Below, piece by piece: positions 48,769 to 56,938 of a stretch of DNA of 64,000 nucleotides. The translations under genes were made by a program, and so were the position numbers. The DNA comes from Sideroxydans lithotrophicus. GTDB taxonomy: Bacteria > Pseudomonadota > Gammaproteobacteria > Burkholderiales > Gallionellaceae. The DNA is taken from NCBI GenBank assembly GCA_020723185.1, contig DYJI01000001.1:530101-594100 (forward strand), written 5' to 3'. Position 1 is the stretch's first letter. Every line of letters begins with the position of its first letter. The notes beneath the pieces were generated by a model that worked only from the letters and a program-made list of their open reading frames with translations, made no database searches and was not told where the DNA came from.

Positions 48769-49788
48769 ATGAATATGATGAAAAACCTTTCAGTGAACCG
48801 GGATGCCACATGGCATCTGGACCAGCCCTACAACGCGCGCCATCTGCTGTTCGCGATCATCGTGTTTGTGATCCTTGCGGTGACAGGCAGTCGTATGGAA
48901 GTGCCGCGCATGGTGCAGGAAACCGCGCAGGGGCTGGGTTACGCCGTCGGCCTGAACGATGAATCCTCCGTGGCCACCGGCGTGAAACGCATCGCCGAAT
49001 CGATCTGGCCGCTGCGCATCTCCGAGGAGATCGAGGTTTCGCGTATCGAGGATTTCGACCGCAACGATCTGCCCTGGTTCTCGCATGTGGAAGTGATCGA
49101 ATCGCGCACGCCACATTTGAACACCGAGACGCTGCAACTGGAAGAGACCATCGAGCGCAAGGAGATGCTGGTCAAGCCGGTAGGCTATCTGGCCCATGTG
49201 CTGCTCAAGATGCTGGAGACGCTGGAGATGGCGCTGTGGGGCACATTGCTGGCAGTCGCCCTGTCGATCCCGCTGGCATGTTTCGCCGCTGCCAACTACG
49301 CGCCCAACCGCTTCATCTACAACCTGGCGCGTTCTACCATCAGCCTGTTCCGCGCCATCCCGGAACTGGTCAGTGCATTGTTCCTCGTGTTGGCCTTCGG
49401 CTTCGGCCCCATCGCCGGTTTCCTCGCGCTCGGCATCCATAGTGCGGGCTTCCTCGGCAAGTTCTATGCGGAAGACATCGAGAACGCTGACCGTGGTCCG
49501 CAGGAGGCGCTGCAATCCATAGGCGCTGGACAGATCAAGACGCTCTGGTATGGCGTGTTGCCGCAAGTCCTGCCGCAGTACATCGCCTACACGCTGTACA
49601 TCCTCGATCGCAACATCCGTATGGCCACCGTGATCGGCATCGTCGGTGCGGGCGGCATCGGACTGGAATTGAAGGGTCGCTTTGACATGTTCAACTTCGA
49701 CCACGTCGGCACCATCCTGGTGATCATCTTCCTGACCGTGATCATCCTCGACCAATTCTCCGCAAGATTGCGCAGCCGGTTGATGTAG
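48769..49788 (+). CDS. phnE: phosphonate ABC transporter permease PhnE
   Basis: This 339-residue permease starts one base after the phnC stop. One N-terminal membrane helix (about residues 26-45) is followed by an extracytoplasmic stretch of about 90 charged residues, and then the transport domain. That domain has the EAA loop (GPQEALQSIGAGQIKTLWYG) and about five helices. Typical PhnE proteins are nearer 260-280 residues, so the N-terminal helix plus loop is an extension. An alternative ATG at 48778 would trim three residues. Confidence 0.92.
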   Translation: MNMMKNLSVNRDATWHLDQPYNARHLLFAIIVFVILAVTGSRMEVPRMVQETAQGLGYAVGLNDESSVATGVKRIAESIWPLRISEEIEVSRIEDFDRNDLPWFSHVEVIESRTPHLNTETLQLEETIERKEMLVKPVGYLAHVLLKMLETLEMALWGTLLAVALSIPLACFAAANYAPNRFIYNLARSTISLFRAIPELVSALFLVLAFGFGPIAGFLALGIHSAGFLGKFYAEDIENADRGPQEALQSIGAGQIKTLWYGVLPQVLPQYIAYTLYILDRNIRMATVIGIVGAGGIGLELKGRFDMFNFDHVGTILVIIFLTVIILDQFSARLRSRLM

Positions 49789-49793
49789 TAGTT

Positions 49794-49815
49794 CCTGCCT
49801 GTTTTTACAGGCAGG
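49794..49815 (+). terminator. GC-rich hairpin between phnE and phnG
   Basis: A perfect 8-bp stem CCTGCCTG / CAGGCAGG with loop TTTTTA begins five bases after the phnE stop. The usual T-run is absent. It may end or protect the phnFDCE message, and it precedes the second operator. Confidence 0.55.
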
Positions 49816-49825
49816 GAAAGCGAAC

Positions 49826-49840
49826 TTGTATAGACATCTA
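49826..49840 (+). promoter_or_regulatory. putative PhnF operator O2
   Basis: TTGTATAGACATCTA contains GTATAGAC, an exact match to the HutC-subfamily consensus GT-N-TA-N-AC, and shares TAGACATCTA with the site at phnF. It lies 29 bases before the phnG start, so the C-P lyase genes probably have their own PhnF-controlled promoter. Confidence 0.65.
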
Positions 49841-49869
49841 ACAGCATGGCAGCACAAGGAAGACTGGAT

Positions 49870-50334
49870 ATGAATGCAGCAAGAAAAGAATGGCCCGCCG
49901 CGCTGTGTGCGCTGCCCGCCGCCGAAGTGAAACATCTGGCGAACGTGTTGTCGGGCGAACTGGAAGTGCGCGACGTCGCCTTGCCGCATGCCGGGCTGGG
50001 CTTGCTCAATCTGCGCGACGGCGCGTTCGAAGAATCGTATTTCATCGGCGAGATCCCGGTGGCGCGTGCCGAAGTGACCGTACGCAGCGCAGCGGGCGAT
50101 GAAGAGCGAGGCGGCGCATTGATCGTGGACGACCGTGCACAGCTTGCGCGTTCCATCGCCATCCTCGACGCGGTGATGGCCGGCAAGTTGCCCGGCAGCG
50201 TACCGGCCATGGCGCTGGTGCAGCGCGGCATGCAAGTGCGCCAGCAAAAACAAAGTGAACGCAAAAAACTGCTGGCCGCGACGCGCGTGGATTTCTCGCT
50301 GCTGGGACAAGAGGACGACGAAGATGAAGAATGA
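49870..50334 (+). CDS. phnG: C-P lyase subunit PhnG
   Basis: This 154-residue subunit belongs to the C-P lyase core (PhnGHIJ). I start at 49870 (MNAARKEWPAAL), with AAGGA about ten bases upstream; an ATG at 49846 would add eight residues. The PhnG pattern LGLLNLRDGAFEESYFIGEIPVAR is clear, quoted here only in part as IGEIPVARAEV. With PhnH and PhnI it transfers the phosphonate to the adenine-displaced ribose. The stop lies 11 bases inside phnH. Confidence 0.92.
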   Translation: MNAARKEWPAALCALPAAEVKHLANVLSGELEVRDVALPHAGLGLLNLRDGAFEESYFIGEIPVARAEVTVRSAAGDEERGGALIVDDRAQLARSIAILDAVMAGKLPGSVPAMALVQRGMQVRQQKQSERKKLLAATRVDFSLLGQEDDEDEE

Positions 50335-50896
50335 AATGACCATGGTCGAAACCGACATCTGGCATCCGGCGCAACAGCAGAAACTGTTCCGCAGCCTGCT
50401 CGATGCGTACAGCTACCCGGGGCGCATCCAGAGCTGTGCGGCGGAATCCAGCCTGTCGCTGCTCAGCGCATTGCTGGACGGGCAGACCACCTTGTCCGAT
50501 CCGCAAGACCTGCTGCCGGAATCCATCTGGCCGAAACTGGAAGCGCAGCGCGTGCCGTACGAACTGGCTGCCTTCATCCTGCTGGACGGCAGCCGTGCGC
50601 CGCAAATGGTGCCTAACCTCGGCACACTGGAAGCGCCGGAACATGGCGCAACCCTGCTGTTGCGCGTCGCATCGCTGCATGAAGACAGCGCGGGCACATT
50701 GCGTTTGCAATTGAGCGGCCCCGGCATCCGCCAGCCGGTCACTATCAGCGTCGATGGTCTGCATGCTGACTGGATCAAGGCACGCAATGACTGGGTAGCC
50801 AACTTCCCGATCGGCGTGGAGTTGCTGCTGTGTGATACGCAGCGCTTCGTCGCACTGCCGCGCACCACGCGCATCGTGATCGGAGGTGAGGCATGA
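50324..50896 (+). CDS. phnH: C-P lyase subunit PhnH
   Basis: This 190-residue protein matches the usual PhnH length. The N-terminal pattern FRSLLDAYSYPGRI is typical of PhnH. It is a core structural subunit of the C-P lyase complex, without a known active site of its own. The start at 50324 overlaps phnG by 11 bases; four-base overlap with phnI. Confidence 0.92.
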   Translation: MKNEMTMVETDIWHPAQQQKLFRSLLDAYSYPGRIQSCAAESSLSLLSALLDGQTTLSDPQDLLPESIWPKLEAQRVPYELAAFILLDGSRAPQMVPNLGTLEAPEHGATLLLRVASLHEDSAGTLRLQLSGPGIRQPVTISVDGLHADWIKARNDWVANFPIGVELLLCDTQRFVALPRTTRIVIGGEA

Positions 50897-52005
50897 GTTA
50901 CGTCGCGATCAAGGGCGGCAAGGCCGCTATCGATGGCGCGGCAGCGGCCACCGACTACCTGCGCTGCAAAGGCTCGTTGGACGAACCGCTGACACTGGCG
51001 ATGATAGAAGAGCAGTTGCGTCTGCTCACCTCGCGCGTGGTGTCGGAGGGCGGCTTGTATCACCCGCGTCTGGCTGCGCTCGCCCTCAAACAGTTCCAGG
51101 GCGACACGCTGGAAGCCGCGTTCGCCTTGCGTGCCTATCGTTCCACCAAGCCGCGCCTGCTCGAATCTCCGCCGCAGGACACCAGCAAGATGCGCTGCAT
51201 CCGCCGCATCTCGTCCGCGTTCAAGGAAGTGCCGGGCGGGCAGTATCTGGGCGCGACCTACGACTACGCGCTGCGTCTGCTGCAACTCGATCTCGCCAAC
51301 GAAGACCCGGCTGCATTCAAGGCCGTGGCGCAAAGTTTCCTGCGCGACACACCGGATAGCGAACTGCCCGACAACTTCCCCAAGGTGATCGACGCGTTGC
51401 GTGCCGAAGGACTGCTGCCGCCGGTCGTACCGAGTCGCGCACCCGCCTTCGACATCACGCGCGACCCGCTGGTGTTCCCGGTGCCGCGCTCTGCCGCGCT
51501 GGCCACCATGGCGCGCGCCGAGACAGGCGGCCTGCTGGCGATGGCCTATTCCAATATGCGCGGTTACGGCGATGTGCACCCCACCGTGGCGGAACTGCGC
51601 GTCGGCTATCTGCCGGTGATGCTGCCGCACCCGGTGACGGGTGAGTTGATGGAAGCGGGCGAGGTGCTCATCACCGAATGCGAAGTGGTGGCGATGTACG
51701 AAGGCAGCAACGGCGACGAGCTGCCCACCTTCACGCTGGGCTACGGCGCGTGCTTCGGCCACAACGAAGTGAAGGCCATCAGCATGGCCATCCTCGACCG
51801 CGCCCTGCAGAAAGGCATGCGCGACGGCCCCACCAATCCTTCCGAGGATCCCGAGTTCGTGCTGTTGCATGTGGACGGCGTGGACTCCATGGGCTTCGCT
51901 TCACACTACAAGATGCCGCACTACGTCACGTTCCAGTCGGACATGGACCGCCTGCGCACCACGCAACAAAAGATGCAGCAGCAAGATACGGAGGCCACGG
52001 CATGA
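50893..52005 (+). CDS. phnI: C-P lyase subunit PhnI (purine nucleosidase)
   Basis: This 370-residue core subunit displaces adenine from ATP to attach phosphonate to ribose triphosphate, acting with PhnG and PhnH. The start MSYVAIKGGKAAIDGA and the blocks GLYHPRLAALALKQ, MRCIRRISSAFK and HYKMPHYVTFQSD are typical of PhnI. ATGA junctions on both sides indicate coupled translation. Confidence 0.94.
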   Translation: MSYVAIKGGKAAIDGAAAATDYLRCKGSLDEPLTLAMIEEQLRLLTSRVVSEGGLYHPRLAALALKQFQGDTLEAAFALRAYRSTKPRLLESPPQDTSKMRCIRRISSAFKEVPGGQYLGATYDYALRLLQLDLANEDPAAFKAVAQSFLRDTPDSELPDNFPKVIDALRAEGLLPPVVPSRAPAFDITRDPLVFPVPRSAALATMARAETGGLLAMAYSNMRGYGDVHPTVAELRVGYLPVMLPHPVTGELMEAGEVLITECEVVAMYEGSNGDELPTFTLGYGACFGHNEVKAISMAILDRALQKGMRDGPTNPSEDPEFVLLHVDGVDSMGFASHYKMPHYVTFQSDMDRLRTTQQKMQQQDTEATA

Positions 52006-52898
52006 ACGCGCATTACGAACTGCCGCTGGAAGACGCGGGCTATTCCTTCGGCTTCCTCGACGAATACGCCAAGAAGGAAGTGCGTCGCTGCATCCTGAAA
52101 GCGATCTCCATCCCCGGCTACCAGACGCCCTATGCCTCGCGCGAGATGCCGATGGGACGCGGCTTCGGTACCGGTGGTCTGCAACTCACGCTGTCGCTGA
52201 TCGGCGCTGATGACACATTGAAAGTGATCGACCAGGGTTCGGACGATTCGGTCAACGCGGTGAACCTGCGCCAGTTCGTGCAGCTCACCTGTCCCGGTGT
52301 GGCAGTCACCGAGAAGACACAGGAGGCGACGCTGATCCAGTCGCGTCACCGCATCCCCGAGAAGATGCTCACCGAGCAACAGATACTGGTACTGCAGGTG
52401 CCGTATCCCGATGCGCTGGTGGTGGTCGAACCTTCCGAGGCGCGGCGCAAGGTCATGCACGGCGAAGCGGACTACTCGCGCCTGCTGGTCAAACTGTACG
52501 AGGACGTGGTGCGTTTCGACGAGATCACGCTGTCGCACCGCTACCCCACGCGCATCAACGGCCACTACGTGATCGACCCTTCACCCATCCCGCGTTGGGA
52601 CGTGCCGCGTCTGCATCACTCGCCCGCATTGGTGCTGCTCGGTGCAGGTCGCGAGAAGAAGATCTACGCCGTGCCGCCGTACACCGTGGCCGCGCCGCTG
52701 GTGTTCGACGACATCGCCTTCCGCGTGGAAGATTTCCGCGACGCGAACGGACAGCGCATCGCCTGCCGTTGCTGTGGCTCGATCGTGAGCTTCCTCGACG
52801 AACTCATCGACGATGCGGGCCGCGTCACCCACCAGTGTTCCGACTCTGCCTATTGCGAGGAACAACAGGAAACCATCAGCGCGAGGAAACAAGCATGA
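52002..52898 (+). CDS. phnJ: C-P lyase catalytic subunit PhnJ (radical SAM)
   Basis: This 298-residue radical enzyme breaks the carbon-phosphorus bond. The iron-sulfur/catalytic cysteines are Cys255, Cys258, Cys279 and Cys285, spaced C-x2-C-x20-C-x5-C (CRCC, then HQCSDSAYC); there is an extra Cys257. The glycine-bearing N-terminal region GRGFGTGGLQLTLSL is present. It starts at 52002, overlapping phnI; a longer frame upstream is an out-of-frame shadow. Confidence 0.95.
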   Translation: MNAHYELPLEDAGYSFGFLDEYAKKEVRRCILKAISIPGYQTPYASREMPMGRGFGTGGLQLTLSLIGADDTLKVIDQGSDDSVNAVNLRQFVQLTCPGVAVTEKTQEATLIQSRHRIPEKMLTEQQILVLQVPYPDALVVVEPSEARRKVMHGEADYSRLLVKLYEDVVRFDEITLSHRYPTRINGHYVIDPSPIPRWDVPRLHHSPALVLLGAGREKKIYAVPPYTVAAPLVFDDIAFRVEDFRDANGQRIACRCCGSIVSFLDELIDDAGRVTHQCSDSAYCEEQQETISARKQA

Positions 52899-53728
52899 GC
52901 AACAAGATATTGTCCGTGCGCGGCTTGTCGCGCATCCACGGTGAGCAGTGCCCGCTGTGTATCAGCAGCACCGGGCCGGAACACGACACCAACATGTGCC
53001 CGCACTGCGGCAGCGTGGTCGCTGCGCACGATGTGAACTTCGATCTGTATCGTGGCGAGATACTTGGCATCATCGGCGAATCCGGCAGTGGTAAGTCGAG
53101 CACGGTGAAGATGCTGTATTTCGATGACATGCCCACCGCAGGCAGCGCGACCTTTTACGACGGCGATGCGCAGCACGACATGTTCGCGCTGAATGCCGCG
53201 CAGCAACGCAGCATGCGCAACAAGCGTTTCGGCATGGTGTACCAGAACCCGCATCTGGGCTTGAACTTCCAGATATCGGCTGGCGGCAACATCGCCGAGC
53301 GCCTGCTGATGAGCGATCTGCGCCACTACGAAGAGATCCGCACCCGCGCCGGTGACCTGCTGGTGCGTACCGAAGTGTCGCGTGCGCGCATGGACCAGAA
53401 CCCGAGGACCTTCTCCGGCGGCATGCAGCAACGCGTGCAGATCGCCAAGGCGCTGGCCACGCGACCGCCCTTGTTGTTCCTGGACGAGGTCACCACCGGT
53501 CTCGACCTGTCGGTGCAGGCCGCCATCCTCGACCTGATCCTGGAGATCCAGCACGAACTCGGCACGGCGATGATCGTGGTCACGCACGACCTGGGCGTGA
53601 TCCGTCTGCTGGCAGGCCGCACGCTGGTGATGAAGCATGGCCGTGTGATCGAGTCCGGCCTTACCGACCAGATACTGGAAGACCCGCAGCACGCTTACAC
53701 CCAGCGTCTGGTCGCATCCGCCTTGTGA
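52895..53728 (+). CDS. phnK: C-P lyase ABC-type ATPase PhnK with zinc-ribbon insert
   Basis: This 277-residue ABC protein docks on the C-P lyase core. Walker A is GESGSGKS (residues 61-68), signature FSGGMQQRVQIAKAL and Walker B LLFLDEVTTGLD. Between the first strand and Walker A is a four-cysteine insert, Cys19-x2-Cys22 and Cys35-x2-Cys38 (CPLC, CPHC), which looks like a zinc ribbon. It makes the protein about 25 residues longer than E. coli PhnK. ATGA overlap with phnJ. Confidence 0.93.
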   Translation: MSNKILSVRGLSRIHGEQCPLCISSTGPEHDTNMCPHCGSVVAAHDVNFDLYRGEILGIIGESGSGKSSTVKMLYFDDMPTAGSATFYDGDAQHDMFALNAAQQRSMRNKRFGMVYQNPHLGLNFQISAGGNIAERLLMSDLRHYEEIRTRAGDLLVRTEVSRARMDQNPRTFSGGMQQRVQIAKALATRPPLLFLDEVTTGLDLSVQAAILDLILEIQHELGTAMIVVTHDLGVIRLLAGRTLVMKHGRVIESGLTDQILEDPQHAYTQRLVASAL

Positions 53729-53729
53729 G

Positions 53730-54458
53730 ATGAATATGAATACAGCCCTTCTCGATATACAGAACTACGCCAAGACCTTCCATCTGCACGAGCGCGACAA
53801 ATTCATCCCGTCCGCTTCGCATGTGAACCTGAGCGTGTATCCCGGCAAACTCACCGCGCTGATCGGCCCGACCGGTGCGGGCAAATCCTCCGTACTGAAA
53901 GGTGTGTATCGCACCTACCTGCCCAGCGCCGGGCACATCCTGTTCCGCACCGCTGCAGGCGAGATCGTCGATCTGGCACAGGCGGATGAGCACCGCATAC
54001 TGGAACTGCGCAAGACCGAGATCGGTTTCGTCACCCAGTTCCTGCATTGCCTGCCGCGCAAGTCCGCACTGGATGTGGTGGCCGAGCCTTTGTTCGCGCG
54101 CGGTGTGCCGACCGAAGAGGCACGCGGACGCGCTGCCGACTTGCTGGCGCAACTGGCTGTGCCCTCACATCTGTGGAACGTGCCGCCCGCTACGTTCTCC
54201 GGCGGCGAGAAACAGCGCGTGAATCTGGCACGCGGTCTGATCGCGCAACCGCGCCTACTGTTGCTGGATGAACCCACCGCCAGTCTCGACCCTGCCACCA
54301 CCGAGCGCGTGGTCGCGCACATCGAGACATTGAAAGACACCGGCATCGCCATGCTTGCCATCTTCCATCACCCCGATCTGGTGCAGCGGCTGGCCGACGA
54401 CGTCATCGAATTGTCACCCCCCATCACTATCGTAGAACCCGTAGAGGAAATCGCATGA
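53730..54458 (+). CDS. phnL: C-P lyase ABC-type ATPase PhnL
   Basis: This 242-residue ABC protein partners PhnK on the complex. Walker A is GPTGAGKS (residues 46-53), signature FSGGEKQRVNLARGL and Walker B LLLLDEPTASLDP. The N-terminal LLDIQNYAKTFHLH is typical of PhnL. It starts one base after the phnK stop; a second ATG at 53736 is possible. Four-base overlap with phnM. Confidence 0.93.
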   Translation: MNMNTALLDIQNYAKTFHLHERDKFIPSASHVNLSVYPGKLTALIGPTGAGKSSVLKGVYRTYLPSAGHILFRTAAGEIVDLAQADEHRILELRKTEIGFVTQFLHCLPRKSALDVVAEPLFARGVPTEEARGRAADLLAQLAVPSHLWNVPPATFSGGEKQRVNLARGLIAQPRLLLLDEPTASLDPATTERVVAHIETLKDTGIAMLAIFHHPDLVQRLADDVIELSPPITIVEPVEEIA

Positions 54459-55615
54459 ATACCCATTTTTATCTGACCGGTGCGCAAGTCGTGCTGGAGA
54501 ACGAGACCTTGCCAGACGCCGCCGTGCTGATCGCGGACGGTCACATCGTCGCCATCGATCCGGCAAGCAGCGAAGGCGCGCAAGAGATCGACCTGCGCGG
54601 CCATACCCTGATGCCGGGCATGATCGATCTGCATTGCGACGCGCTGGAAAAAGAAGCCGAGCCGCGTCCCGGCGTGCATTTCCCGTTCGACTTCGCCTGT
54701 GCGCAGGCCGACAAGCGCAACGCCGCCGCCGGCATCACCACCATCTATCACGCACTGTCGTTCGCCAATGCCGAGCTGGGCGTGCGCAACAACGCCACGG
54801 CCGCCGAACTGGCGCGCGCGGTGCATGCCTGGCAGCAACATGCGCTGGTGGACAACCGCGTGCATGCCCGTTACGAGATCACCGACCCGACTGCGCCCGA
54901 GGTATTGAACGATCTGCTGAGCCACGACGAGATCCACCTGATGTCGTTCATGGATCACACGCCGGGGCAGGGGCAGTTCAAGAGCATCGATGCCTACCGC
55001 AGCTTCCAGTCGCGCACCTACAAGAAGGACGAAGCCGAGTTCGAAGCGCTGCTGGCCGACAAGCTGGCGCAGGGCGCGGGTGCCGAAGGCCGCATGCAAC
55101 AACTGGCGCAGCACGCACGCGAGCTTGGCATCCCGCTCGCCAGCCACGACGACGACCGCCCCGAGAAGGTCGATGTGGTGAAGGGCCTGGGCGTGACCGT
55201 ATCCGAGTTCCCGATCAATCTGGAGACCGCCATCGCCGCGCGTGCCGCCGGGCTGTCCACCCTGTTCGGCGCACCCAATGTGGTGCGCGGCAAATCGCAA
55301 TCCGGCTCCATGCGTGCGCTGGATGCGGTGCGCGAAGGCGTCGCCGATTGCCTGTGTGGCGACTACTCACCCGCCGCGCTGTTGCCCGCCGTGCTGCAAT
55401 TGCCGGAGATGGCAGGCATCAAGTTGCATCAGGCCGTGGCGCTCGTCACCTGCAACCCCGCGCGTGCCGTCAGCCTGAACGACCGGGGTTCCATCGTGGC
55501 CGGCAAGCGCGCCGACCTGTTGGCGGTGCGCTATCTGGGCGGTCTGCCGCAAGTGTCGCGCGTGTGGTCGGAAGGCCTGCCGGTGATGACGCTCGCTTTC
55601 GACCACGGAGCCTGA
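54455..55615 (+). CDS. phnM: PhnM, RPnTP diphosphatase
   Basis: This 386-residue amidohydrolase-fold enzyme removes pyrophosphate from 5-triphosphoribosyl-1-phosphonate to give PRPn, the PhnJ substrate. The zinc region MPGMIDLHCDALEKEAEPRP is typical: PhnM has D-x-HCD where classical amidohydrolases have HxH. The LASHDDDRPEKV and the C-terminal amidohydrolase signature NPARAVSLNDRGSI are present. Confidence 0.95.
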   Translation: MNTHFYLTGAQVVLENETLPDAAVLIADGHIVAIDPASSEGAQEIDLRGHTLMPGMIDLHCDALEKEAEPRPGVHFPFDFACAQADKRNAAAGITTIYHALSFANAELGVRNNATAAELARAVHAWQQHALVDNRVHARYEITDPTAPEVLNDLLSHDEIHLMSFMDHTPGQGQFKSIDAYRSFQSRTYKKDEAEFEALLADKLAQGAGAEGRMQQLAQHARELGIPLASHDDDRPEKVDVVKGLGVTVSEFPINLETAIAARAAGLSTLFGAPNVVRGKSQSGSMRALDAVREGVADCLCGDYSPAALLPAVLQLPEMAGIKLHQAVALVTCNPARAVSLNDRGSIVAGKRADLLAVRYLGGLPQVSRVWSEGLPVMTLAFDHGA

Positions 55616-55616
55616 G

Positions 55617-56180
55617 ATGAGCGGCGTCCTGCTCTATGTGATCGGCGCATCCGGTTCTGGCAAGGACAGCCTGATACAGCACGCACGCTTCAAACTGGCG
55701 CAGGATGCCAACGTGGTGTTCGCGCACCGCTACATCACCCGTCCGGCGGATGCGGGTGGCGAGAACCATGTGGCGCTGAGCGAGGATGAGTTCGAATCGC
55801 GTGTGACACAGAAGCTGTTCCCTCTGCACTGGCACAGCCACGGTCTGCGCTACGGCATCGGCTGCGAGCTGAACCACTGGCTGGCGAAAGGTCTGACCGT
55901 GATCCTCAACGGCTCGCGCGCCTATCTGCATGAAGCTTCACGACGTTATCCGGAACTGGTGCCGGTGCTGATCGAAGTGTCGCCAGCGGTGCTGCGGGCG
56001 CGCTTGCAGGGACGCGGCCGCGAGCGCGCGGAAGACATCGAATCAAGGTTGCGTCGCGCAAGCGAGTTCGACACCCTGCAACACGGCAGACTTTTACGTT
56101 TCCGCAACGATGATGCGCTGGAGAAGACCGGCCCCGCGTTCGTGGAACTCATCCGCAGCCAGGAAAAGGTGTTGTCATGA
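55617..56180 (+). CDS. phnN: PhnN, ribose 1,5-bisphosphate phosphokinase
   Basis: This 187-residue guanylate-kinase-like enzyme has Walker A GASGSGKD (residues 10-17), the ITRP block (RYITRPADAGGENH) and WHSHGLRYGI. It turns ribose 1,5-bisphosphate from the PhnP step into PRPP, returning phosphonate phosphorus to metabolism. It starts one base after the phnM stop and overlaps phnP by four bases. Confidence 0.93.
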   Translation: MSGVLLYVIGASGSGKDSLIQHARFKLAQDANVVFAHRYITRPADAGGENHVALSEDEFESRVTQKLFPLHWHSHGLRYGIGCELNHWLAKGLTVILNGSRAYLHEASRRYPELVPVLIEVSPAVLRARLQGRGRERAEDIESRLRRASEFDTLQHGRLLRFRNDDALEKTGPAFVELIRSQEKVLS

Positions 56181-56938
56181 GGCTGACCTTCCTCGGCACC
56201 GGCGCGGCCGGTGGTGTGCCGCTGTGGGGCTGCGATTGCCCGGTCTGTACATTGGCGCGGGTGGACATCACCGCGCGCAGACAACCGAATTGCGCGCTGC
56301 TGGAAGCGGGCGGCACGCGGCTGCTGATCGACGCGGGCGTGATGGATGTGGCCGAGCGCTTCCCTCCGGGCGCGCTGGACGCGGTGCTGGTCACGCATTT
56401 CCACGCCGATCATGTACAGGGTCTGTTCCACTTGCGCTGGGGCAAGGGCGAGCTGGATGTGTACTCACCCCACGACAGCGAAGGCTGCGCCGACCTGTAC
56501 AAATATCCCGGCCCCTTGCAGTTCACGCAGCTCTCCAAGTTCGAGCAGATCGAGCTGGGCGAGGTGCGCATCACGGCCGTGCCACTGGTGCACTCCAAAC
56601 CGACGCTGGGCTATTGCATCGAGCACGACGGCGCGCGGCTGGCCTATCTTTCCGATTGCCGCGAACTGCCGCCCGCCACGCTCGACTTCCTGCAACGCTG
56701 GCAGCCGCACACCCTCTGTCTGGATTGCACCTTCCCGCCCGGCGCACCCGAGCCGCGTAACCATTTCGATCTGTCGGAAGCCATCGCTATCGCGCAGGAC
56801 TTTTCGAACTGCGAAACGGTACTGATGCACATCGGGCACAAGCTGGATGTCTGGCTGGCGGCGCAGCCAGATGCGCTACCTGACGGTATGACGCTGGCGC
56901 GCGACGGCGAGACACTGGTCTGCATCGGCACGCCATGA
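56177..56938 (+). CDS. phnP: PhnP, cyclic ribose phosphate phosphodiesterase
   Basis: This 253-residue metallo-beta-lactamase-fold enzyme has the metal motif THFHADHVQGL. The PhnP-specific structural zinc loop WGCDCPVC follows FLGTGAAGGVPL at the N-terminus. It opens the 1,2-cyclic phosphate produced by PhnJ. Four-base overlaps with phnN and the following transporter. Confidence 0.94.
   Translation: MRLTFLGTGAAGGVPLWGCDCPVCTLARVDITARRQPNCALLEAGGTRLLIDAGVMDVAERFPPGALDAVLVTHFHADHVQGLFHLRWGKGELDVYSPHDSEGCADLYKYPGPLQFTQLSKFEQIELGEVRITAVPLVHSKPTLGYCIEHDGARLAYLSDCRELPPATLDFLQRWQPHTLCLDCTFPPGAPEPRNHFDLSEAIAIAQDFSNCETVLMHIGHKLDVWLAAQPDALPDGMTLARDGETLVCIGTP

Noticed and set aside
48790..50358. Minus-strand 522-codon frame across phnE-phnG
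   Set aside because: Antisense shadow of two clear phn genes.
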